Positions 8,069 through 16,919 of a stretch of 64,000 nucleotides of DNA are shown here, piece by piece; within the stretch, counting starts at the first letter, position 1; the number at the start of each line of letters is the position of its first letter. The notes beneath the pieces were generated by a model. It was not told the origin of the DNA, did not search any database, and worked only from the letters and a program-made list of their open reading frames with translations. A program made the position numbers and the translations under genes. The DNA is from Pseudomonadota bacterium (GTDB lineage Bacteria > Pseudomonadota > Gammaproteobacteria > Burkholderiales > Burkholderiaceae_C), in contig JAEZWW010000026.1 in the NCBI GenBank assembly GCA_023442945.1, forward strand, positions 62,001 to 126,000, read 5' to 3'.

Positions 8069-8872
8069 ATGCCCCGCCAATTTGTTGACCTGTCGATCTA
8101 CCTGGAAAACGACGTCATCTCCGACCCGCCCGCGTTCGCGCCCAAGATCGAGTACTTCAACCACCAGAACTCGTTTGAGCAGATGGCGCCCTTCTTCCCC
8201 GGCCTGAAAAAAGAAGACCTGCCCGACGGCGAAGTGTGGGCGGTGGAGATGATCCAGCTGTCCACCCACAACGGCACGCACCTGGACGCGCCCTACCACT
8301 TCCACAGCACCATGGACAAGGCACTGGGCGAGAAGAAAAAGGCCTGGACCATCGACGAGGTGCCGCTGGAATGGTGCTTCCAGCCCGGCGTGAAGCTGGA
8401 CTTCCGCCACTTTGCTGACGGCTATGTGGTCACCGCGCAAGACGTTGAGGCAGAGCTCAAGCGGATCGGTCACACGCTGCAGCCGCTGGAGATCGTCGTC
8501 GTCAACACGCGCGCCGGCAGCCGCTACGGCCACAACGACTTCGTGTCGGCCGGCTGCGGCATGGGCTACGACGCCACCATGTACTTGCTGGAACGCGGCG
8601 TGCGCCTGACCGGCACCGACGCCTGGAGCTGGGACGCGCCCTTTGTCTACACCGCCGAGAAATACGCCGAATCCAAAGACGCCGGCCTGATCTGGGAAGG
8701 CCACAAGGCCGGCCGCGACATCGGCTACTGCCACCTGGAAAAGCTGCACAACCTGGAAGCGCTGCCGCCCAGCGGTTTTTACATCTCGTGCTTCCCGCAC
8801 AAGATCCGCGGCGCCTCGGCGGGGTGGACGCGTGCGGTGGCGATCTTTGACGACGCGCTGCAAGCGGCCTGA
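8069..8872 (+). CDS. Cyclase-family (kynurenine formamidase-like) metal hydrolase
   Basis: A 267-aa protein of the cyclase family (PF04199), which includes bacterial kynurenine formamidases and isatin hydrolases. The metal-binding signature STHNGTHLDAPYHFHS lies near residues 68-83. A second conserved stretch, VVNTRAGSRYGHNDFVSAG, and ISCFPHKIRGASAGWTRAVA near the C-terminus complete the fold. It hydrolyses an amide or lactone bond in known members. It starts 26 bp after the SMP-30 gene with GGAG upstream. As the last gene before the repeat at 8887, it likely ends the TRAP operon, although fahA follows in the same direction. Confidence 0.85.
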   Translation: MPRQFVDLSIYLENDVISDPPAFAPKIEYFNHQNSFEQMAPFFPGLKKEDLPDGEVWAVEMIQLSTHNGTHLDAPYHFHSTMDKALGEKKKAWTIDEVPLEWCFQPGVKLDFRHFADGYVVTAQDVEAELKRIGHTLQPLEIVVVNTRAGSRYGHNDFVSAGCGMGYDATMYLLERGVRLTGTDAWSWDAPFVYTAEKYAESKDAGLIWEGHKAGRDIGYCHLEKLHNLEALPPSGFYISCFPHKIRGASAGWTRAVAIFDDALQAA

Positions 8873-8886
8873 CAAAGGTTTATCCA

Positions 8887-8944
8887 TCAAATCGGCCGGT
8901 GGACCTAGAGCCATCTGCGCGGGCAGCTACTTAAAACAGAGCAA
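8887..8944 (+). repeat. Dispersed repeat copy forming the leader of fahA
   Basis: The segment reads CAAATCGGCCGGTGGACC, then TAGAGCCATCTGCGCGGGC and AGCTACTTAAAACAGAGC, fitting the repeat core. Its 3' end (AAAACAGAGCAAAC) abuts the fahA start codon at 8947 and closely matches the end of the copy at 38511-38587 (AAAAACAGGAGCAAAC), so the element supplies the ribosome-binding region. Confidence 0.75.
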
Positions 8945-8946
8945 AC

Positions 8947-10275
8947 ATGAGTGCAATCGACTTCACCCACGACCCCGCTGCGCGCAGCTGGCTGGCTTCG
9001 GCCCAGGCGCCGGGCGCCGACTTCCCCATTCAGAACCTGCCCTTTGGCGTGGTGCGCCGGCGCGGCAGCCAGGAGGCACTGCGCGGCGCCGTGGCGATTG
9101 GCGACCAGGCGCTGGACCTGGCCGCGCTGCACGGCCGCAGCGTGTTGACGGACGACGCGGCGCTGGCCCTGGCGCTGGCCGCGCAGCCCACGCTGAACGA
9201 CTTCATGGCCGCCGGCCCAAGCGCCTGGCGCGCGCTGCGCCACGCGCTGTTCAACGTGCTGCGCGATGACGCGGCGCCCAACGTGCAGCAGGCCGTCGGC
9301 GCCTGCCTGATCCCGCAGGCCGAACTGGAACACGCCCTGCCCACGCGCCTGGGCGACTACACCGACTTCTACACCTCGCTGCACCACGCGGTGAACGTGG
9401 GCAAGCTGATGGCGCCGCCGCGCCCGCTGTCGCCCAACTTCCAGTGGCTGCCCATCGCCTACCACGGGCGCGCCAGCAGCGTGGTGATCAGCGGCACCAA
9501 CTTCCACCGCCCCAACGGCCAGGCCTTGCCGCCGGGCGCCGCAGCGCCGGTCTACACGCCCTGCACGCGGCTGGACTACGAGCTGGAGATGGGCTTCTTC
9601 ATCGGCCCCAGCAACGCGCTGGGTCGCCCGGTGAAGCTGGACGAGGCCGAGCAGCACATCTTCGGCATGTGCCTGCTGAACGACTGGTCGGCGCGCGACC
9701 ACCAGTTCTGGGAAATGACGCCGCTCGGCCCCTTCTTGGGCAAGAACTTCTGCACCAGCATCTCGCCCTGGATCGTCACCATGGACGCGCTCGCGCCCTA
9801 CCGCGTGCCGTTCGACCGGCCGGCGGGTGATCCGCAACCGTTGCCCTACCTGGACGGAGCGGCCAACCGCGCGACCGGTGGCATCGACGTGCAGCTGACG
9901 GTGTCGATTGAAAGCGCGCAGCACCGCGCCAAGGGCTTGCTCGGCGACACGGTGTCGCGCACCAGCTTCCGCCACCAGTACTGGACCATCGCGCAAATGC
10001 TGGCGCAGCACACCGTGGGTGGTTGCAACCTGCAGGCCGGCGACCTGTGCGGCACCGGCACCATCAGCGGTCCGACGCACGCCGAAGCCGGCGCCATCCT
10101 GGAGCTGAGCGTGGGCGGTACCCAGCCTGTCACCCTGCCCGGCACCGGCGAACAGCGCGCCTTCTTGCAAGACGGCGACGCCGTTATCCTGCGCGGCTGG
10201 TGCGAAAAGCCCGGCGCCGCGCGCATCGGCTTCGGCAGCTGCCGCGGCACGGTGTTGCCGGCGCTGGTGGACTGA
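8947..10275 (+). CDS. fahA: Fumarylacetoacetase
   Basis: A 442-aa enzyme that cleaves 4-fumarylacetoacetate to fumarate and acetoacetate, the last step of homogentisate (tyrosine/phenylalanine) catabolism. The N-terminal SH3-like domain is followed by the FAH barrel. The metal and catalytic blocks are all present: DYTDFYTSLHHAVNVG, LDYELEMGFFIGPSNALGRP (two Glu ligands) and NDWSARDHQFWEMTPLGPFL (Asp ligand); ISGPTHAEAGAILELS follows. Length is normal for the family. hmgA is not adjacent, but 4-hydroxyphenylpyruvate dioxygenase (58712) and acetoacetyl-CoA synthetase (1075), which use the same route, are in the window. The start lies directly after a dispersed repeat. Confidence 0.95.
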   Translation: MSAIDFTHDPAARSWLASAQAPGADFPIQNLPFGVVRRRGSQEALRGAVAIGDQALDLAALHGRSVLTDDAALALALAAQPTLNDFMAAGPSAWRALRHALFNVLRDDAAPNVQQAVGACLIPQAELEHALPTRLGDYTDFYTSLHHAVNVGKLMAPPRPLSPNFQWLPIAYHGRASSVVISGTNFHRPNGQALPPGAAAPVYTPCTRLDYELEMGFFIGPSNALGRPVKLDEAEQHIFGMCLLNDWSARDHQFWEMTPLGPFLGKNFCTSISPWIVTMDALAPYRVPFDRPAGDPQPLPYLDGAANRATGGIDVQLTVSIESAQHRAKGLLGDTVSRTSFRHQYWTIAQMLAQHTVGGCNLQAGDLCGTGTISGPTHAEAGAILELSVGGTQPVTLPGTGEQRAFLQDGDAVILRGWCEKPGAARIGFGSCRGTVLPALVD

Positions 10276-10338
10276 GCCGGCGGGTATTGCAGCGGCCGCT
10301 GGCGGCTACGATCGGGCCCATGCTTTTTGCCCGCCGCC

Positions 10339-11064
10339 ATGCCCCGCTTCCACGTTGATTGCCCCTTGAGCCCTGGCGCCGATCTGGCGCTGCCTGCGGG
10401 TGCGGCCCGCCATGTCCAGGTGCTGCGTCTGCAGCCGGGCAGCGCCATCACGCTGTTCAACGGCGCGGGCGGTGAATGGCAGGCGACGGTCACGGCCATG
10501 GGGCGCAGCAACGTGCAGGTGCTGGTGGGCGTGCACAGCGCGGTGGAGCGCGAGCCCGGGCGTCCGGTGCATCTGGCGACGGGGGTAATGGCGTCCGACC
10601 GCATGGACTGGTTGGTGGAAAAGGCGACGGAGCTGGGCGCTGCGTCGCTCACTCCGCTGCTGGCCGAGCGCAGCGCCTTGCGTCTGTCGGGCGAGCGGGC
10701 GCAGAAGAAGCGCGCCCACTGGCAGGCCGTGGCGGTGGCCGCCAGTGAGCAAAGTGGCCGCAACCGCTTGATGGATGTGCGCGAGCAGCTCATATTTCAG
10801 GAGTATGTTAGTGGCAGTGAAGGCGCGCGCTGGTTGCTGTCGCTGGACCCGGGTGCCGCTCCGATCGGCGAGTTGGTGCAGGCTTTGTCCGCGGATGCGC
10901 CGGTCACAGTCCTGTCCGGCCCGGAAGGTGGCCTGAGCCCGTCCGAAGAAGCGGCCGCGCGTGCCGCGGGCTTTGTGCCCGTCGGCCTGGGTGCGCGCGT
11001 GCTGCGCGCCGAGACTGCGCCACTGGCCGCGCTGGCCGTGCTGACCCTGATGGCGCCGCGCTGA
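10339..11064 (+). CDS. rsmE: 16S rRNA m3U1498 methyltransferase
   Basis: A 241-aa SPOUT-family RNA methyltransferase that methylates N3 of U1498 in 16S rRNA using S-adenosylmethionine. The PUA-like N-terminal region covers about residues 1-75. The trefoil-knot SAM site is VLSGPEGGLSPSEEAAARA and GARVLRAETAPLAALAVL at the C-terminus. LVEKATELGAASLTPLLAER near residue 95 is also typical. The stretch around residues 145-158 (RLMDVREQLIFQE) appears to come from a partial copy of the dispersed repeat. ATG 10339 is the first in-frame ATG. Confidence 0.92.
   Translation: MPRFHVDCPLSPGADLALPAGAARHVQVLRLQPGSAITLFNGAGGEWQATVTAMGRSNVQVLVGVHSAVEREPGRPVHLATGVMASDRMDWLVEKATELGAASLTPLLAERSALRLSGERAQKKRAHWQAVAVAASEQSGRNRLMDVREQLIFQEYVSGSEGARWLLSLDPGAAPIGELVQALSADAPVTVLSGPEGGLSPSEEAAARAAGFVPVGLGARVLRAETAPLAALAVLTLMAPR
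10770..10800 (+). repeat. Probable partial dispersed repeat inside rsmE
   Basis: The segment CTTGATGGATGTGCGCGAGC followed by AGCTCATATT aligns with the core of the copy at 60556-60615 (CCTAGATGAATCTGCGCAAG, CAGCTATACAT). It is translated in rsmE as LMDVREQLIF. The match is weaker than in the other copies and could be chance. Confidence 0.4.
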
Positions 11065-11201
11065 CGATCGCCAGCGGTGCGCGGTACCGCGCCGCGGACC
11101 TGCCAGCATCGCCACGCGGTACGGCGCGCCGCCGGCCCACGTCTGCTGAAGCCTGCGGGCAGAATGGCGGCCACATGCCAAGTTGACGGAGGAAGGCCAG
11201 C

Positions 11202-14159
11202 ATGCTGATTTGGGGAGCGTTCTGGGGCGTCGTGCTGGCCGCGCTGTGGCCCGATACGGATGAGGGGGCCTGGGTAGGCGGCGTGCTGCTGGGCCTGCTT
11301 GCTGGCTGGACCTTGCAGCGCGCCGTGCGTTCGGTCGTGCGCAAGGAACTGGCCGCGGCGGCGCGCGCAAAAGCTGCTGCTGCACCCGACGCGGCGAACG
11401 CGTCGGTGCCTATCGGGATCGCGCCGGTGTGGGCCGACGAAACAGTGGCCGAGCCACCGCAAGCCGATTTCGCCGACACCGTGCCGGCCGGTGCGCAGGC
11501 AGCCCTGCACGCAGCGCTGCCTGAAACGGCCACGGCGCCCGCGGCCGCCGCACACACCGGCCACGCCGTGCCGACCGATGTGCTGGAAGACCTGTTCGGT
11601 GAGGACGCGCCCGCCAACCAGGCGGCGGCACGCAGCGCCGCCCCGGTACGCGCGTCCGCACCACCGCCCCCGACCGCGGCGCCCAGCCCGCTTGAGCAGG
11701 GCGTGAGCTGGGTGCGACAGTGGTTTCTGCAGGGCAATCCCATCGTCAAGGCCGGGCTGGTGATTTTGTTCATCGGCTTGTCCTTTCTGGCGCGCTTTGC
11801 CGCGCAGGCCGGCCTGCTGCCGGTGGAGCTGCGCCTGGCCGCCATCGGTGCGGTCGGCATTGCCTTGCTGGCCATCGGCTTTCGCCAGCGCGACAAGCAG
11901 CCCGCGTTTGGTCTGGCCTTGCAGGGCGGCGGTGTGGCGGTGCTGTACCTGACGGTGTTTGCCGCTTTCCGTTTGTACGGCCTGGTGCCGCAGCTGGTGG
12001 CCATGGGGCTGATGGTGGCGGTGTGTGCCCTCAGTTGCGCGCTGGCCATGCTGCAGAACGCGCGGGCGCTGGCCTTCGTGGCTTTTGCCGGCGGCTTTGC
12101 CGCGCCGCTGCTTTTGTCCACCGGCGGGGGCAGCCACATCGCCCTGTTCGGCTACTACACGCTGCTGGATCTGGCCATTCTGTTCATCGCCACGCGGCGC
12201 GCCTGGCGCGAGCTGAACCTGCTCGGCTTCGTCGCCACTTTTGGCACGGCGGGCGCCTGGGGCTGGATGCGCTACAGCGAAGCCGACTACCTCAGCGCGC
12301 AGCTGTTCTTGATCGTGTTCGTGCTGATCTTCATCGCCACGTCGATCCTGTATGCACGCGCCACGCCGCTGCGCCTGGGTTGGGGCACCAGCCAGGCGGT
12401 GGACAGCACGCTGGTGTTCGGCACGCCGCTGGTGGGCTTTGGCTTGCAGTGCGGCTTGGTCCAGCACTTCGCGTACGGCGAAGCGTTTTCGGCGCTGGCG
12501 CTGGGCGCGCTGTACCTGGTGCTGGCGACCGTGCTGGTGCGCCGCGGGCTGGGCTACCGCCTGCTGGCCGAATGTTTTCTTGCGCTGGGCGTGGGCTTTG
12601 CCACGCTGACGGTGCCGCTGGCACTGGACGCGCGCTGGACCAGTGCGGTGTGGGCGCTGGAGGGGGCGGGCGCGTTCTGGGTCGGTGCGCGCCAAGGCCG
12701 CTGGATGCCGCGCGCCTTCGGTCTGCTGCTGCAAGGCATGGCTTGCCTGAGCTTCTTCAGCGCGACCGCCGCGTTCGTGGTCTCGCCCTGGCCGCTGTTG
12801 CATTCGGCCTTCCTGGGCGCGGTGATGATCGCATTGCCGCTGATCGCCACGGCCTGGTGGGCGCGCGAGCCGCTGCCGCACAGCGACTCGCGCTGGGCGC
12901 AGGGTTACGCCGGTATCGAAAGCCGCCTGTCCGTGCCGCTCTTCCTGCTCGGTGGCCTGCTGTGGCTGCAAGCATGGTGGCTGGAAGGCGCGCGCCGCTT
13001 GCCCCTTGTTGTCACCAGCGAACCGTTGCAACGGGCATGGACCCACAGCGGCGCCGTGTGGCTGGTGACCGGGGCGGCGCTGGTGACGGCGGCGCTGCTG
13101 CTGGCGTGGTCGCAACGCGCGCGCTGGGCCGTGGCGGCGTGGCCGAGCCGCTGCACGCTGCCGCTGTTGGTGTGGGTGCTGTGCATGCAATGGGGCGCGG
13201 GCGCGCAGGTGTCCGACTGGCCGTCGTGGCTGCTGTGGCCGTTGGCGCTGGCCCTGCACCTGGGGCTGATGCGGCGCAACGAGGCGCCGGCCACGGCCGC
13301 GCCACTGGCAGACCCGTGGCGCGGCTGGATGGGCTGGCAGCACGCCGGCACGGTGTGGCTGGTGGTGGCCTTGTTCGGCGACGCGCTGTGGGCCTGGGCC
13401 CTGCGCGCCAACCTGCTGGCCACGGCCTGGGCCAGCGTGGCGGGTGTGGCGGCGGCCACCGCCGTGCTGGTGGTGTTGACGCTGTGGGCCGGGCGCGGCG
13501 CGGTGCGCCACAGCGCCCGTTGGCCGCTGTCCACCCACGCGTTGGACTACAGCTGGTGGGCGGCCGCGCCGCTGGCCGTGGGGTTGTGGCTGGGCGCCTT
13601 GGGTCTGGCCTGGACCTCGTCCGGGCGCACCGACCCGCTGCCCTATATCCCCGTGCTCAACCCGACCGACCTGGTGGTCCTGCTGGCGGTCGGCGCCATC
13701 CTGCTGTGGCGCTCGGTCATGGTACGGGTGCAGCCCGCCGCGCCCGGCATGGCGGCGCTGCACTCCGGGGCGTTCTGGAGCGCGATCGGCGTGTTGTTGC
13801 TGGTGATCGTCAGCACCGTCTGGCTGCGCGTGGCGCACCATTTCTTCGGGGTGCCGTGGACGGCGTCGGCGCTGTTCAACAGCTTCGTCGTTCAGACCGG
13901 CTACGCCATTCTGTGGACGCTGCTGGCCCTGGCGCTGATGGTGGTCGCGTACCGCCGCGGCCAGCGCCCGGTGTGGCTCGCCGGCGCGGGGCTGCTGGCC
14001 CTGGTCATCGTCAAGCTGATGCTGGTGGACCTGTCCAACCGGGGCGGGGGCGAACGCATCATCGCCTTCATCGGCGTGGGTGTGTTGATGCTGGTGGTGG
14101 GCTACCTGGCGCCGCTGCCGCCCAAGCGCGCTGCGGCCATTGAAAAGGAGACGGCATGA
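11202..14159 (+). CDS. DUF2339 polytopic membrane protein
   Basis: A 985-aa inner-membrane protein. A short N-terminal hydrophobic pair (residues 1-40) is followed by a long Ala/Pro-rich, poorly conserved linker to about residue 165. The rest is more than 20 closely spaced hydrophobic segments, beginning NPIVKAGLVILFIGLSFLAR, the hallmark entry to the DUF2339 domain. Function in the family is unknown; envelope or transport roles are guesses. The stop overlaps the start of the DUF3999 gene (ATGA at 14156-14159), and the two families are commonly neighbours. The upstream 137 bp holds a 14-bp palindrome GCGCGGTACCGCGC at 11079-11092. Confidence 0.88.
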   Translation: MLIWGAFWGVVLAALWPDTDEGAWVGGVLLGLLAGWTLQRAVRSVVRKELAAAARAKAAAAPDAANASVPIGIAPVWADETVAEPPQADFADTVPAGAQAALHAALPETATAPAAAAHTGHAVPTDVLEDLFGEDAPANQAAARSAAPVRASAPPPPTAAPSPLEQGVSWVRQWFLQGNPIVKAGLVILFIGLSFLARFAAQAGLLPVELRLAAIGAVGIALLAIGFRQRDKQPAFGLALQGGGVAVLYLTVFAAFRLYGLVPQLVAMGLMVAVCALSCALAMLQNARALAFVAFAGGFAAPLLLSTGGGSHIALFGYYTLLDLAILFIATRRAWRELNLLGFVATFGTAGAWGWMRYSEADYLSAQLFLIVFVLIFIATSILYARATPLRLGWGTSQAVDSTLVFGTPLVGFGLQCGLVQHFAYGEAFSALALGALYLVLATVLVRRGLGYRLLAECFLALGVGFATLTVPLALDARWTSAVWALEGAGAFWVGARQGRWMPRAFGLLLQGMACLSFFSATAAFVVSPWPLLHSAFLGAVMIALPLIATAWWAREPLPHSDSRWAQGYAGIESRLSVPLFLLGGLLWLQAWWLEGARRLPLVVTSEPLQRAWTHSGAVWLVTGAALVTAALLLAWSQRARWAVAAWPSRCTLPLLVWVLCMQWGAGAQVSDWPSWLLWPLALALHLGLMRRNEAPATAAPLADPWRGWMGWQHAGTVWLVVALFGDALWAWALRANLLATAWASVAGVAAATAVLVVLTLWAGRGAVRHSARWPLSTHALDYSWWAAAPLAVGLWLGALGLAWTSSGRTDPLPYIPVLNPTDLVVLLAVGAILLWRSVMVRVQPAAPGMAALHSGAFWSAIGVLLLVIVSTVWLRVAHHFFGVPWTASALFNSFVVQTGYAILWTLLALALMVVAYRRGQRPVWLAGAGLLALVIVKLMLVDLSNRGGGERIIAFIGVGVLMLVVGYLAPLPPKRAAAIEKETA

Positions 14160-15598
14160 GCCGGCTGGTTTCCGCGGCGCTGGCCGCCATGACCCTGTGG
14201 TGGGTGGGCGCTGCCCAGGCCGCCACGCCGGACACCGCGCAGGCCTACGCCGCGCAATGGCCGCTCACGGTGCCGGCCGGCGCCAGCCTGGTGCGCCTGC
14301 CGCTGCCCGCCGAGGTGCTGACGCGCCTGCAAACCCCTGACCTGCGCGACTTGCGCATCTTCAACGCCGCCGGGCAGGCGGTGCCCACGGCGCTGGACCG
14401 GTCGGACCCACGCGCTGGCGAGCCAACACCGCTGCCGATCACCTTGCCGGTGCTGCCCATCCTGGCCGACGCCGCGACCGCTTCGGGTGGCGACTTTGCC
14501 TTGCGCATCGAAGAAGGCCCCCGTGGCCGCGTCGTCAAAGTCGACAGCCACGCCGCGGCGCCCGCCAGTGCGGCCGTGTCCGGCGCGGTGTTGACCGGCG
14601 TTTTGGTCGACACCCGCGCCCAGACCGCGCGCCTGCGCGCGATCGAGCTGGACGCCCAATGGCCCGCCGCGCGGCCGTTTGCCTTTGACGCGCACACCAG
14701 CAGCGATCTGCAGCACTGGACGCCGCTGGGCCGCGTGATGGCCTTCCGCGGCGCCGACGGCGGCGTGTTGGCGCCCGCCACCGTGGCGCTGAACGGCGAG
14801 TCGCTCAAGGACCGCTACCTGCGCCTGAGCTGGGACCCCAGCACCACGCCCAACGCCGTCCAGATCGGCGGCGTGCGCCTGCAGCCCTTGGGCGTGGCGC
14901 TGCCGCCGGTGCGCGTGGCGGTGGAGCTGGCCGTGCAGCCTGTGGCCAACAACCCCAAGCTGCTGGAATGGCGCCTGCCGTTCGCGACGCCCGTGGCGGC
15001 GCTGGGCATCCGCGCGGACGGCGCGGCCACGCTGGTGCCAGTGCGCATCTTGGCGCGCCAGCAGCGCGAGGCGCCGTGGACGCCGCTCGGGCAGTTGGTG
15101 GTCTTTCACTTGGCGCAGGACGGCCAGACGCAGCACAACGCGCCGCTCGAACTGGGCCAGGCCGCCTGGCGCGAATGGCGGGTGGAGGTCGACCCGACGT
15201 CCCCGGGCTTCACCGCGGCGCCGCGCATCACGGCCTGGTTGGCGCCGGCGCAGCTGGTCTTTGTCGCCAGCGGGGACGGCCCGTTCACGCTGGCCGCGGG
15301 GCGCGCCGATGCGCCCGCGGTGACGCTGCCACTGCCCAGCCTGATCCCGGGTTACGAGCCCAGCGCGCCCGCCCGCTTGCCGCAGGCCAGCCTGGTGACC
15401 GCCACCAGCGCCGGCGCGTCCGCCGCGTTGCCAACCACGGCGCCTGGCGACCCACTCGACCGGCGGCGCTGGCTGCTGTGGGCGGTGTTGGTCGGCGGTG
15501 TGCTGCTGCTGGCGGGCATGGCCTGGGCGCTGGTGCGGCAGATGAACCGGCCAGCGGTTATGGAGCAAAATCAGGAAGAAACGCGCCATCAGCCCTAG
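14156..15598 (+). CDS. DUF3999 membrane-anchored periplasmic protein
   Basis: A 480-aa protein with an N-terminal signal peptide (residues 1-22, cleavage near AQA), a large beta-rich periplasmic domain, and one C-terminal transmembrane helix at about residues 439-461 (WLLWAVLVGGVLLLAGMAWA). DUF3999 proteins are encoded with DUF2339 partners, as here through an ATGA overlap, so the two probably work as a complex. The last residues (MEQNQEETRHQP) and the stop codon TAG are supplied by a copy of the dispersed repeat, so the native C-terminus may have been replaced. Confidence 0.85.
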   Translation: MSRLVSAALAAMTLWWVGAAQAATPDTAQAYAAQWPLTVPAGASLVRLPLPAEVLTRLQTPDLRDLRIFNAAGQAVPTALDRSDPRAGEPTPLPITLPVLPILADAATASGGDFALRIEEGPRGRVVKVDSHAAAPASAAVSGAVLTGVLVDTRAQTARLRAIELDAQWPAARPFAFDAHTSSDLQHWTPLGRVMAFRGADGGVLAPATVALNGESLKDRYLRLSWDPSTTPNAVQIGGVRLQPLGVALPPVRVAVELAVQPVANNPKLLEWRLPFATPVAALGIRADGAATLVPVRILARQQREAPWTPLGQLVVFHLAQDGQTQHNAPLELGQAAWREWRVEVDPTSPGFTAAPRITAWLAPAQLVFVASGDGPFTLAAGRADAPAVTLPLPSLIPGYEPSAPARLPQASLVTATSAGASAALPTTAPGDPLDRRRWLLWAVLVGGVLLLAGMAWALVRQMNRPAVMEQNQEETRHQP

Positions 15599-15635
15599 TG
15601 CCACCTGCGCAAGCAGCTACGCTATTTGTAGCTAA
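15564..15635 (+). repeat. Dispersed repeat copy at the end of the DUF3999 gene
   Basis: The core reads CATCAGCCCTAGTGCC, then ACCTGCGCAAGCAGCTAC and GCTATTTGTAGC. It contains the TAG stop codon of the DUF3999 gene (15596-15598) and ends about 20 bp before the MFS start codon. Confidence 0.75.
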
Positions 15636-15656
15636 TTCAGCCCCTCAACCGCCGAC

Positions 15657-16835
15657 ATGAACCGCCATCTGCTGCTGCTCACCCTGTGCCAGGGCCTGTT
15701 CCTGACCAACAACGTGACCTTCATCGCCATCAATGGCCTGGTCGGCCTGCAACTGGCGCCCTACGGGTGGATGGCGACGCTGCCGGTGATGGGTTACGTG
15801 GTCGGCGGCGCGCTGTCCACGCCGCTCGTGGCGCGCACGCAGACGCGCTTTGGGCGCAAGGGCTCGTTTCAGATTGGCTTGCTGGTGGCACTGGGGTCGG
15901 CCTTGCTGGCGGCCTTCGCGGCGTGGACGCGGCAGTTCTGGCTGTTGGTGGCGGCCACGGTGATTGCCGGTTACTACAGCGCCAACGGCCAGCTCTACCG
16001 CTTCGCCGCGGCCGAAGTGGTGGCGCCGGGTTGGCGCGAGAAGGCGGTGTCGTTCGTCATGGCCGGCGGCCTCCTGGGTGCCATCGTCGGCCCCAACCTG
16101 GCGGCCTGGACGCGCACCCTGCTGCCCACGCCCTTCGTCGGCGCCTACCTGGCGCTGGCGGTGATCGCCGTCATCGCCATGGGCGTGATGACGCAGGTGC
16201 AATTCCCGCCAGCGCCCGAGCGCAAGGCCGGCGCGGCTGCCGGTCGGCCACTGGGCGAAATCATGCGCCAGCCGGTGTTCGTCGTGGCCACGCTGGGCGC
16301 GGCGCTGGGTTACGGCGTGATGAACCTACTGATGGCCGCCACGCCGCTGGCCATGCAGGTGTGCGGCTTTGAATTTGGCGACACGGCGCAAGTGCTGCAG
16401 TGGCACGTGATCGGCATGTTTGCGCCGGGCTTTGTCACCGGGCATTTGATCAAGCGCTTTGGCGCGTTGCCCATCATGGGCGTGGGCGTGGTGTTGAACG
16501 CGGTGTGCGTGGCGATCGCGCTGTCGGGCGTGGAACTGCAGCAGTTCTTGACCGCCTTGTTCCTGCTGGGCGTGGGTTGGAACTTCCTCTTCACCGGCAG
16601 CACCACGCTGGCGCTGACCGCGTACCGGCCCGAGGAAAAAGACCGCGCGCAGGCGGCCATCAACTTCTGTGTTTTCGCCACCATGGCCTTCACTTCGTTC
16701 GCCAGCGGCGCGTTGGTCACGACGCAGGGCTGGACCTGGCTGAACATGGGCTCGCTGCCCGTCATGGGTGTGATCGCCGTCGCCCTGCTGTGGCTGGGCC
16801 TGCGCCGGCGCGGTGCACCAGGCGCAACGATTTGA
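15657..16835 (+). CDS. Major facilitator superfamily transporter
   Basis: A 392-aa inner-membrane carrier with about 12 hydrophobic segments in two six-helix halves, with the break around residues 180-200 (Arg/Lys-rich ERKAGAAAGRPLGEIMRQ). The first-loop motif region reads STPLVARTQTRFGRKGSFQI near residues 54-73, matching MFS motif A (G/R-rich with RFGRK). The substrate is unknown. It stands alone after a dispersed repeat and converges on the hydrolase gene at 16920. Confidence 0.85.
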   Translation: MNRHLLLLTLCQGLFLTNNVTFIAINGLVGLQLAPYGWMATLPVMGYVVGGALSTPLVARTQTRFGRKGSFQIGLLVALGSALLAAFAAWTRQFWLLVAATVIAGYYSANGQLYRFAAAEVVAPGWREKAVSFVMAGGLLGAIVGPNLAAWTRTLLPTPFVGAYLALAVIAVIAMGVMTQVQFPPAPERKAGAAAGRPLGEIMRQPVFVVATLGAALGYGVMNLLMAATPLAMQVCGFEFGDTAQVLQWHVIGMFAPGFVTGHLIKRFGALPIMGVGVVLNAVCVAIALSGVELQQFLTALFLLGVGWNFLFTGSTTLALTAYRPEEKDRAQAAINFCVFATMAFTSFASGALVTTQGWTWLNMGSLPVMGVIAVALLWLGLRRRGAPGATI

Positions 16836-16895
16836 TATCAAATCGATAGCTGGTCGCGCAGGTGGTTCTAGGGCTGACGACCAGTTTCTTATAAA
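16833..16895 (-). repeat. Dispersed repeat copy between convergent genes
   Basis: On the minus strand it reads AAGAAACTGGTCGTCAGCCC, TAGAACCACCTGCGCGACC and AGCTATCGATTTGATATC. The arms CTGGTCG and CGACCAG form a 7-bp stem with a loop of about 21 nt. It overlaps the stop codon of the MFS gene and fills the convergent gap, where it could act as a terminator. Confidence 0.8.
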
Positions 16896-16919
16896 AGCGA
16901 GGAAAAAGCTCTCTATTGA

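Noticed and set aside
11079..11092. GCGCGGTACCGCGC palindrome after rsmE as a terminator
   Set aside because: It has no loop or U-tract, and short GC palindromes are expected by chance in this DNA; noted only in the DUF2339 entry.
10797..13841. A 1014-codon open frame on the minus strand opposite the DUF2339 gene
   Set aside because: It is rich in Arg, Gln, His and Gly without hydrophobic or domain structure, and it mirrors a real membrane protein on the plus strand. High GC suppresses stop codons in such antisense frames.
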